From Janthinobacterium sp. 17J80-10 (GTDB taxonomy: Bacteria > Pseudomonadota > Gammaproteobacteria > Burkholderiales > Burkholderiaceae_D): DNA of 64,000 bases. Location: positions 2,232,001 to 2,296,000 of the forward strand of contig NZ_CP035311.1 in the NCBI RefSeq assembly GCF_004114795.1, read 5' to 3'. Every line of letters starts with the position of its first letter. The first letter of the stretch is position 1. Shown here piece by piece: positions 24,809 through 32,441 of this stretch. Under the pieces are notes generated by a model. It did no database searches and had not been told where the DNA came from. It was given only the letters and a program-made list of their open reading frames with translations. The position numbers were made by a program, and so were the translations under genes.

Positions 24809-26797
24809 TTACCTGCGCCAGACCGCCTTTATGAATACGCTGCGTTCATATTCGCTTCGCCCTGGCGCCGCGCCCCATTCAGGATGCCTGGGGTCGAACA
24901 GATTCTGGCCGATAACCGAGAGCTCCAGGTCCGGCCGCACCCGCCAGCCGTACCGCAGGTCCACAGCCGTGTAGGCTGGCACAAGCGGGCGTTCGAGCTT
25001 GCCGGTATGACAGATGGTGATATCGATTTCCTGTCCACGGGCAAAGTCGAACTGGGACCGCAACGTCCAGAAATTGCTCGGGTCACGGGTGGCCAGGCCC
25101 GTTGCGCCAGAAATATCCAGGCTGCCCGGCTTGAGCGCGGTATCCGTATGCTGCGCGACGAACCCGGCGGACAGGCGCCAACGGGAAGTCGCCTGCCAAT
25201 TTCCCCACATTTCAATGCCACGTGCCGTGCCCTCGGCCATATTCCCAAAGGTAAAACCCGGACCGCTGGGATTGGGCTCAAGTGTTCGCAACCGGTTGAA
25301 TTGGGTATAAAACGCCGTGGCAGAATAGGACGTAGTCTTGGTTGGCTGGACACGATAACCCAGTTCGACGACATTGGCGATCTCGGACGCGAAATTCGGC
25401 CCGCCGGCAAATACATATTGAGGAACGCCGCCAGCGATCGGCGGATTGCTCGGACTATGGAAGTCGCGGTCGATGCGTGACGGGGTGCGTACCGCTCGCG
25501 ACGCCGAAGCCCAGAGAAGATTGTTTTTAGCCGGATTCCAGGCAAGGCGCAGGCTAGGGAGGAATTCCGCGCCGGTATAGTTGTTATCTTCGATCTTGGC
25601 GCCGGCGGTAAGACGCAGGTCGTCGTTCAGCCTGATCTCGTCCTGGATGAAGATATTTCCCCAATGCATGTTGAGCGAAGCAGGGAGAAATGCAAAGAAT
25701 ACATCGTTTTTGATACGATCAAATCCCTTGCGGTAACCCGCACCCCAGATGACATCGTGTGCACTTGCCATATTGAGCGAATGCTGGAATTGGAAATCGA
25801 GGGTGTTCAAATGCTCGTTGAACGCATTGGGTTGATTGCGTTCAGTAAAATCCCAATAGGCTTGAACACTGAGACTGGAACCGTCCGCCAGTCGGGCATT
25901 GGTACGCCCAAGCAAGTTGGCGCCTGTGGTTTCGATATCCCGTGTGCCAGCCTGGTGCAAAGAGCCGGTATAGGCGTCGCCCTGGAAGGTAAATGTTTGT
26001 GCGCCGCTGTCCCAGTCAGTGCGAAAACCGGCTTGCCTGCGCCGCCATCCGGTCGAGTCGGGCGCGTTGCTTGCGAGACGCGTATCGTCATTGCCGGCAT
26101 ATTTGCCATAGACGCGATAATGGCCGCCGTTTTCGAGTGCGCCGCCAAACCGGAAGGCGCCATTTCTTTCGCTGCTGCTGCCAACGGCCGCAACCAGGGC
26201 CCCTTGCGTATCAGCGGAAGACCTGGTGATGACATTGATGACGCCATTGACTGCGTTACTGCCCCAGAGCGTTGCGCCCGGACCGCTGATGACTTCGATA
26301 CGTTCCACGTCTTCGAGCACAACATCCTGAGCATCCCAGAATACCCCTGAGAAAAGTGGGGAATACACCGTGCGGCCATCGATCAGCACAAGCAGCTTGT
26401 TTTCAAAAGGGCTGTTGAATCCGCGGGCAGTGATTGCGTAATTGCGCGCATCGACCCGCGAAACCTGGAGATTTGGCGCAAGGCGCAGTACTTCAGGCAG
26501 CGTTGATGCGCTTGAGCGGCGGATGTCTGCGGCGGAAATTACAAAAATGGATCCTGGCGCATTGGCGAGGGACTCGGGCCTTTTGGAAACCGATGAAACC
26601 CTGATATTGCCCAGTTCTTCGAGATCGAGCTCCGCAATACTTTTTTTATCCATTGCGACAGCTTGCGATGCCGCCGAAATCGCCAATAAAACACCCGCAA
26701 GCCGGGCGGATGGAGAGCGGAAATGGCGCTGCATGGATGACGCACCCAATGCGCAAAAGGATTCACTGCTGCGGCGTCGTGGGCTGCGGCTCGCCAT
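24809..26797 (-). CDS. TonB-dependent outer-membrane receptor
   Basis: The protein has about 662 residues from ATG 26797, or 641 from Met22 (26734), which precedes a cleaner signal peptide. A plug domain follows (SIFVISAADIRRS, LRLAPNLQVSRVDARNYAITARGFN, LVLIDGRTVYSPLFSGVFWDAQD, VERIEVISGPGATLWGSNAVNGVINVITR), then a beta barrel to the end. A TonB-box-like stretch may be ELDLEELGNIRVSS. It most resembles the siderophore/vitamin receptor family with unknown substrate. The three-gene operon with YfiR and a CHASE8 kinase suggests it is a ligand sensor or uptake input for that signalling system. Confidence 0.9.
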   Translation of the reverse strand: MASRSPRRRSSESFCALGASSMQRHFRSPSARLAGVLLAISAASQAVAMDKKSIAELDLEELGNIRVSSVSKRPESLANAPGSIFVISAADIRRSSASTLPEVLRLAPNLQVSRVDARNYAITARGFNSPFENKLLVLIDGRTVYSPLFSGVFWDAQDVVLEDVERIEVISGPGATLWGSNAVNGVINVITRSSADTQGALVAAVGSSSERNGAFRFGGALENGGHYRVYGKYAGNDDTRLASNAPDSTGWRRRQAGFRTDWDSGAQTFTFQGDAYTGSLHQAGTRDIETTGANLLGRTNARLADGSSLSVQAYWDFTERNQPNAFNEHLNTLDFQFQHSLNMASAHDVIWGAGYRKGFDRIKNDVFFAFLPASLNMHWGNIFIQDEIRLNDDLRLTAGAKIEDNNYTGAEFLPSLRLAWNPAKNNLLWASASRAVRTPSRIDRDFHSPSNPPIAGGVPQYVFAGGPNFASEIANVVELGYRVQPTKTTSYSATAFYTQFNRLRTLEPNPSGPGFTFGNMAEGTARGIEMWGNWQATSRWRLSAGFVAQHTDTALKPGSLDISGATGLATRDPSNFWTLRSQFDFARGQEIDITICHTGKLERPLVPAYTAVDLRYGWRVRPDLELSVIGQNLFDPRHPEWGAAPGRSEYERSVFIKAVWRR

Positions 26798-27131
26798 AAT
26801 AACTCGCTTGGTTAGTGAGGATGTAACAGATCCGGGCGGATGCGCCCTGTAAACAAATTACGCCGCTGGTGGCCGCAATTCTTTCATGGCGTCAATTTTA
26901 CAGGAACGATTGCATTCTAAAAATTCTTTGCAATCGAATTGTTACATTCCCATGCGACGGGGAAAAGCGCCCCAGGGGCTTTCAATTTGTTCGTTGCAAG
27001 GTTGAACTATACACAACTTCCATGATAGCTTTGCAGTAGAATTATTACGCGACTTTTCAAGCGAGTTCGGGGCACGGTCAGGCGCCCTTTCAAACGACTG
27101 TTTTTCCTGCAGCAATACTACTCAAGGTTCT
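26798..27131. other. Divergent intergenic region between receptor operon and four-PAS kinase
   Basis: 334 bases, relatively AT-rich in the middle. Holds no gene that I can support. It must carry the promoters of both divergent units. I saw no clear -35/-10 pair, FNR box or LexA box. Confidence 0.45.
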
Positions 27132-30086
27132 ATGCCACAAGAATCAGCTGTGGATGCACAGCGACTCAGTCTCTCCCGCCGTTATGAACTTCTGGTTGAA
27201 AGCGTCACGGATTACGCGATCTACATGCTCACGCCAGAAGGGATCGTCAGCACCTGGAATCCGGGCGCTGCCCGTTTCAAAGGCCACACTGCAGCTGAGA
27301 TCGTCGGGCTACCGTTCTCGCTTTTTTATACGGAAGAAGACCGCCTGGCGCAGTTGCCCCGGCGCGCGCTCGAGATCGCTGAGCGCGAGGGTAAATTTGA
27401 GAGCGAAGGGTGGCGCGTTCGCAAGGACGGCTCAAGATTTTGGGCCAGCGTCGTCATTGATCCTGTTCGGGATGAATCAGGCGAACTGCTGGGATTTGCC
27501 AAGGTAACACGGGATATTTCGGATAAAAGGGCGGCGCAGGAAGCATTGCTGGCGAGTGAGCGCCGCTTTCGCTATCTGGTTAAAGGCGTCACCGACTACG
27601 CAATCTATATGCTTTCCCCGGAGGGGGAAGTTACCAACTGGAACCCGGGTGCGCATCGCATCAAGGGTTACACCGATGAAGAAGCCATCGGCATGCACTT
27701 TTCCAGCTTTTATACAGATGAAGACCGTGCGGCCCGGATGCCGCAGCGCGCGCTTGCAACTGCGCTCCGTGAAGGCCGCTTTGAAGCGGAGGGCTGGCGG
27801 CTGCGCAAGGACAGAAGCCGGTTCTGGGCCAGCGTCGTCATTGATCCGGTCTACGACGACAGCGGAGCACTGCTTGGCTTTGCCAAGGTCACCCGCGACA
27901 TTACGGAGAGGCGCGAGGCGATGCTCACGGTTGAGCGCGCGCGCGAGGCGGCACTGCAGGCAAAAACCGCCGAATACGAAGACCTGGTCCGACTGTTCGA
28001 TCAGGCGCACGGCTTCATCTGCTTTTTTCGTGGCCCCGAGCATGTCTATGAACTGGCAAATGAAGCCCATGCCCAGCTTGCCCAGTATCGGGACGTGATA
28101 GGAAAACCTGTCCGTCAGGCATTGCCCGAGCTGGAAGGACAAGGATTCTTCGAGTTGCTGGATCGGGTTTTCAGCAGTGGCGAGCCGTTTATCGGCCGTT
28201 CCAGCCCGATCACCGTCAACAAAGTCCCGGATGAGCCGGGAGAGATCCGCTATATCGACTTTGTTTACCAGCCAATTTTTGACAACGACAACAAGGTCAT
28301 CGGCATTTTTTCTCAAGGCAGCGATGTAACCGATCGTGTACGCGCGCAAGAACAGGTCGAACGCAAGCAGGAAGCATTGGAAAAGCTGATTGTCGAGCGC
28401 ACCGATGCCTTGAACAAGGCGGAACTGGCGCTTCAGCGGGCGCGTCAGCTTCAGGGGGATAAAACGCATTTGCTTGCCTTATTCGATCAGGCGCCAGGCT
28501 TTATTTGCGTTCTAATGCAACGCAATCATGTCATCGAGCTGGCCAACAAGGCTTATTACCAGTTGGTGGGACATCGTAACCTGATCGGCAGGCCGGCACA
28601 GGAAGCCTTGCCGGATATCGCCGGCCAGGGTTTTCTCACGCTGCTTGACGAAGTGTTTGAAACAGGCAAGCCGTATATCGGCGAAGACCTTCCGATTACG
28701 TTCCAGGAGCACCCGGAACGGCCCAAAAGAACCCGTTACCTGGATTTCGTTTACCAGCCAATTACCGGCGAAGATGGAAAGGTGATCGGCATTTTCGTTC
28801 AAGGCAACGATGTCACCAACCGAAAACTCGCGCAGGATGAACTCAAGCGTTACCAGGCCGAGCTGGAAACGATCATCGCGGAACGCACCAGGGCTCTGGA
28901 AGACGCGCATACAGCGCTCCACAATGCCCAAAAACTGGAGTCCATCGGCAAGCTGACTGGGGGTGTCGCGCATGATTTCAATAACATCCTCCAGGTTATT
29001 GGTGGCAATTTGCAGCTTTTGCAATTCCAGCTCGGCAGTAACGAGATGGCTGCCAAGCGCCTCGAGGCCGCAAATGCCGCTGTCGAGCGCGGCGGAAAAT
29101 TGTCATCGCAGCTGCTAGCCTTCGCCCGGCGCCAACCGTTGCAGCCGGTGATCGTCAACCCGGACAAGATCATCCACGGCATGGATGACATGTTAAAACG
29201 CGCCCTTGGCGAAGAAATTACGGTCAAGACTGTAATCGCTGCCGGTATCTGGAATATGTCGGTCGACCCGCACCGGCTTGAAAATGCATTGCTGAACCTC
29301 GCCTTCAATGCCAGGGATGCCATGCCAAATGGCGGCATGCTGACCATCGAAGTGATTAACTCGGTGCTGGACGAGCACTACGTTGCCCCTTTCCTTGACG
29401 TTTCCCCGGGGTCCTATGTCATGTTTGCCGTGTCGGATTCAGGAACCGGCATGCCCTCCGAGATCGTTGCAAAAGCGTGTGACCCTTTCTTCACCACGAA
29501 GGCGGAAGGGGAAGGGACGGGATTGGGACTGCCCATGGTTTACGGATTTGTCAAACAAAGCGGCGGCCATTTTCAGATCCACAGCGCGGTTGGCTACGGC
29601 ACTACGATCATGATGTATTTTCCCCGCTCCCTGGAATCGGAGTCCGATGTGCCAGGACATGACGCCGGCCCAATTGCCGGCGGGAGCGAAACAATTCTCG
29701 TGGTCGAGGACGATATTGCCGTGCAGGCGACGGTGGTGGAGATGCTGACCAGCCTGGGCTATCGTGTATTGAAGGCACAGAATGCAGCAAGCGCCCTGGT
29801 TATCCTCAAGAGCGGTGTTTCAGTGGACGTGTTGTTTACCGATGTCGTGATGCCCGGCGAATTGCGCAGTCCGGATCTGGCAAGACAGGCAAAGACCTTG
29901 GTCCCGAATATCGTCATCTTGTTCACCTCTGGTTATACGCAAGATGTCATCGTGCACGGCGGCCGGCTGGACGCAGGCGTACACTTGATAAGCAAACCCT
30001 ATCGCCGCGAAGAACTGGCGCAAAAGATTCGACATTTGCTGTCCGGCCGCGAGCAGGGCGCATTGGCAGAGAACGAATTCAGATGA
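27132..30086 (+). CDS. Soluble hybrid histidine kinase with four PAS-type domains
   Basis: The protein has 984 residues and no membrane segment. PAS 1 and PAS 2 are near-copies (each with VTDYAIYML, TWNPGA/NWNPGA, FYTEEDR/FYTDEDR, SRFWASVVIDPV and LLGFAKVTRDI). PAS 3 and PAS 4 are a second duplicated pair of a PAS4-like type (each with FDQAxGFIC, FGVI/IGxP, RYxDFVYQPI and GIFxQGxDVT). HisKA (GGVAHDFNNILQV), HATPase and one receiver (EDDIAVQ, FTDVVMPG) follow. The kinase-receiver part is strikingly similar to that of the hybrid kinase at 21747-24155. It is a cytosolic sensor of unknown signal, diverging from the receptor operon. Confidence 0.9.
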   Translation: MPQESAVDAQRLSLSRRYELLVESVTDYAIYMLTPEGIVSTWNPGAARFKGHTAAEIVGLPFSLFYTEEDRLAQLPRRALEIAEREGKFESEGWRVRKDGSRFWASVVIDPVRDESGELLGFAKVTRDISDKRAAQEALLASERRFRYLVKGVTDYAIYMLSPEGEVTNWNPGAHRIKGYTDEEAIGMHFSSFYTDEDRAARMPQRALATALREGRFEAEGWRLRKDRSRFWASVVIDPVYDDSGALLGFAKVTRDITERREAMLTVERAREAALQAKTAEYEDLVRLFDQAHGFICFFRGPEHVYELANEAHAQLAQYRDVIGKPVRQALPELEGQGFFELLDRVFSSGEPFIGRSSPITVNKVPDEPGEIRYIDFVYQPIFDNDNKVIGIFSQGSDVTDRVRAQEQVERKQEALEKLIVERTDALNKAELALQRARQLQGDKTHLLALFDQAPGFICVLMQRNHVIELANKAYYQLVGHRNLIGRPAQEALPDIAGQGFLTLLDEVFETGKPYIGEDLPITFQEHPERPKRTRYLDFVYQPITGEDGKVIGIFVQGNDVTNRKLAQDELKRYQAELETIIAERTRALEDAHTALHNAQKLESIGKLTGGVAHDFNNILQVIGGNLQLLQFQLGSNEMAAKRLEAANAAVERGGKLSSQLLAFARRQPLQPVIVNPDKIIHGMDDMLKRALGEEITVKTVIAAGIWNMSVDPHRLENALLNLAFNARDAMPNGGMLTIEVINSVLDEHYVAPFLDVSPGSYVMFAVSDSGTGMPSEIVAKACDPFFTTKAEGEGTGLGLPMVYGFVKQSGGHFQIHSAVGYGTTIMMYFPRSLESESDVPGHDAGPIAGGSETILVVEDDIAVQATVVEMLTSLGYRVLKAQNAASALVILKSGVSVDVLFTDVVMPGELRSPDLARQAKTLVPNIVILFTSGYTQDVIVHGGRLDAGVHLISKPYRREELAQKIRHLLSGREQGALAENEFR

Positions 30087-30139
30087 ACTGTTAAGGCGCC
30101 AGTTTCAGTCGTCTAGGTCAGTTCGATTTTGCCTACGAA

Positions 30140-32419
30140 ATGATGTGCAGATCCATATACCTTCAGACGGGCATCTCTGCGGCTCTGCTATTGGTCGGCG
30201 GGGTGCTGCGTCATCTAGGGCATGCCGACATTGCCGATCGACTGTGGCTGCTTGCCTCAGCCGTGGTGCTGACGGGCGCGCTGATCGATACTTTCATGGC
30301 GATTTTGCGCCGGGAGATCGGCCTGGACGTGATCGCACTGCTGTCGATTGGCGGCGCCATCGCGCTGCAAGAATACTTTGCCGGCGCCGTTATTGCGTTG
30401 ATGTACGCGAGCGGGCGCACCCTGGAGCAATACGCTGAAAATCGCGCGCGCCGCGAAATGTCTGCATTGCTTGGCCGTGCCCCACGCACCGCCAACCGAT
30501 ATGAAGCCACGGGCCTGGCGCAGGTAAGCCTGGAAGCCATCCAGCCGGGCGACCGCATCCTCGTGCGCGCCGGCGATATCGTGCCGATTGACGGGCAACT
30601 GCTTTCCGATGTCGCCGCAGTAGACGAATCGGCCTTGACCGGGGAGTCATTGCCCGTATCCTATGCAAAGGGCAGCATGCTGGCGAGCGGCATCATCAAT
30701 GCCGCCGACGCGTTTGACATGCTGGCAACGCGCAAGGCGGAAGACAGCACCTATTCCCACATTGTTCACCTGGTCGAGAAAGCGCAGCAATCGAAGGCGC
30801 CAGTCGCGCGCCTGGCGGACCGCTATGCCGTGCTCTTCATTCCCCTGTCTCTGGGCATTGCCGGCATCGCCTGGCTGGCAACCGGTGACGCGGTTCGGGC
30901 GCTGGCCGTGATCGTTGTCGCCACGCCTTGCCCCCTGATATTGGCCGTGCCGGTCGCGCTGTTTTGCGCGATGTCGCGCTGTGCCCAGCACGGTGTGCTG
31001 ATCAAGCATGGCAGTGCCATCGAGCAAATGGCCCAGGTAAAAACTTTATTTTTCGACAAGACCGGGACACTCACCGGCGGCAAGGCGCGGCTGTCCGGTA
31101 TCCTTGCCGCGCCATGGGTCACCCAGGAAGAAGTGCTCAGGCTGGCCGCCTCGCTTGAGCAGATGTCGAGTCATGCGATTGCCCAGGCGATCGTCGCGGC
31201 GGCCCATGAGCGAGGACTGGAGCTGACGATTCCAACAAGTGTCACCGAAGAGCCTGGCGCGGGCCTTGCAGGCCGTGTTGGCAATGTCAGTGTTGCGGCA
31301 GGGACCCGCGCGTACGTGTCAGCGCAGTGTGAAAAGCCGGCGTGGCCGGCCGATCTCATGGCGCAAACCGGCGAAGAAGGCAATGCCGCGGTTTGCGTTG
31401 CCATCGACGGCAAGATGAGCGGCCTGCTGCAAATGGCGGACGAAGTCCGGCTGGATACGCCCCGTGCGATGCGGCTGCTGCGCGCCGCGGGAATTGGCCG
31501 GATTGTCATGTTGACGGGGGACCGGAGCGATGTTGCCGACGCAATTGGCGGCTTGCTCGGCGTAGACAAGGTGATGGCGCAGCAGACCCCGGCGTCCAAG
31601 CAGGAAACGATTGCCTTGGCGCGTGCTGACGGCGCCGTCATGATGGTCGGTGACGGCATCAATGATGCTCCTGCGCTAGCCGCCGCAAATGTTGGCGTGG
31701 CAATGGGCGCGCGCGGTGCGGCTGCCGCCGCCGAATCGGCGCAGTTGGTGCTGCTGGTGGACCGCCTGGACAGGCTGGCATCAGGCGTGCGCATTTGCCG
31801 CAAAGCGCGCGCAATTGCCATCCAGAGCGCCATTGCCGGCATGGGCTTGTCGGTTGGCGCCATGCTGATTGCCGCATTTGGCTATTTGCCGCCAGTGGCC
31901 GGCGCAATCCTGCAAGAAGCAATTGACGTTGCCGTCATTCTCAATGCCTTGCGCGTGCTCCGGCTGGAGAAAACCAGCCCCGCGGCAAGGCTGCCGCACG
32001 ATGAAGTCAGGCGACTGAATGCGGAGCACGCACGCCTCGTGCCGATCATCGACCGCATTCGCCGGCTGGCAGACCGGATTTCCGCGTTGCCGCCGCCCGC
32101 GATTGCGCAAGAACTCCTGTGGCTAAATGATGCGCTTCATGAAGAATTACTGCCGCATGAATCCAGCGATGAGAGGCATGTCTATCCGCGCGTGGCAAGC
32201 CTGATTGGCGGCGATGACCCTCTGGCGTCGATGAGTACCGCCCATCGTGAAATATTTCGCCTTGGCCGCAAGGTTGAAACACTTGCCAGAAACTTGCTCA
32301 GTGATGGCCAGAGCGAGACGGCGTTGCATGAATTACGACACTTGCTCTATGCGCTGGAAGCCATACTGCGTCTGCATTTCTGTCAAGAAGAAGAGATGTA
32401 CCATAATTTGTCTGCCTGA
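30140..32419 (+). CDS. P1B-5-type metal-transporting ATPase with C-terminal hemerythrin domain (Nia-like)
   Basis: The protein has 759 residues. It has no N-terminal metal-binding domain. Actuator LTGES is near 167, the metal-site motif TPCP is at 262-265 in place of the usual CPC, the phosphorylation site DKTGTLTG starts at Asp306, and a GDGINDAPA hinge is present. After the last membrane pair a hemerythrin-like bundle begins (about 620-755): His in ALHEELLPHE and ERHVYP, AHREI, and the HFCQEEEMYH helix. TPC plus a C-terminal hemerythrin domain defines the P1B-5 group, whose studied Sinorhizobium member is activated by Ni2+ and Fe2+. The substrate here is inferred from family. No clear Shine-Dalgarno site precedes ATG 30140/30143. 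Confidence 0.9.
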   Translation: MMCRSIYLQTGISAALLLVGGVLRHLGHADIADRLWLLASAVVLTGALIDTFMAILRREIGLDVIALLSIGGAIALQEYFAGAVIALMYASGRTLEQYAENRARREMSALLGRAPRTANRYEATGLAQVSLEAIQPGDRILVRAGDIVPIDGQLLSDVAAVDESALTGESLPVSYAKGSMLASGIINAADAFDMLATRKAEDSTYSHIVHLVEKAQQSKAPVARLADRYAVLFIPLSLGIAGIAWLATGDAVRALAVIVVATPCPLILAVPVALFCAMSRCAQHGVLIKHGSAIEQMAQVKTLFFDKTGTLTGGKARLSGILAAPWVTQEEVLRLAASLEQMSSHAIAQAIVAAAHERGLELTIPTSVTEEPGAGLAGRVGNVSVAAGTRAYVSAQCEKPAWPADLMAQTGEEGNAAVCVAIDGKMSGLLQMADEVRLDTPRAMRLLRAAGIGRIVMLTGDRSDVADAIGGLLGVDKVMAQQTPASKQETIALARADGAVMMVGDGINDAPALAAANVGVAMGARGAAAAAESAQLVLLVDRLDRLASGVRICRKARAIAIQSAIAGMGLSVGAMLIAAFGYLPPVAGAILQEAIDVAVILNALRVLRLEKTSPAARLPHDEVRRLNAEHARLVPIIDRIRRLADRISALPPPAIAQELLWLNDALHEELLPHESSDERHVYPRVASLIGGDDPLASMSTAHREIFRLGRKVETLARNLLSDGQSETALHELRHLLYALEAILRLHFCQEEEMYHNLSA

Positions 32420-32441
32420 CTGGATTGCCGGATGCCGCCGC

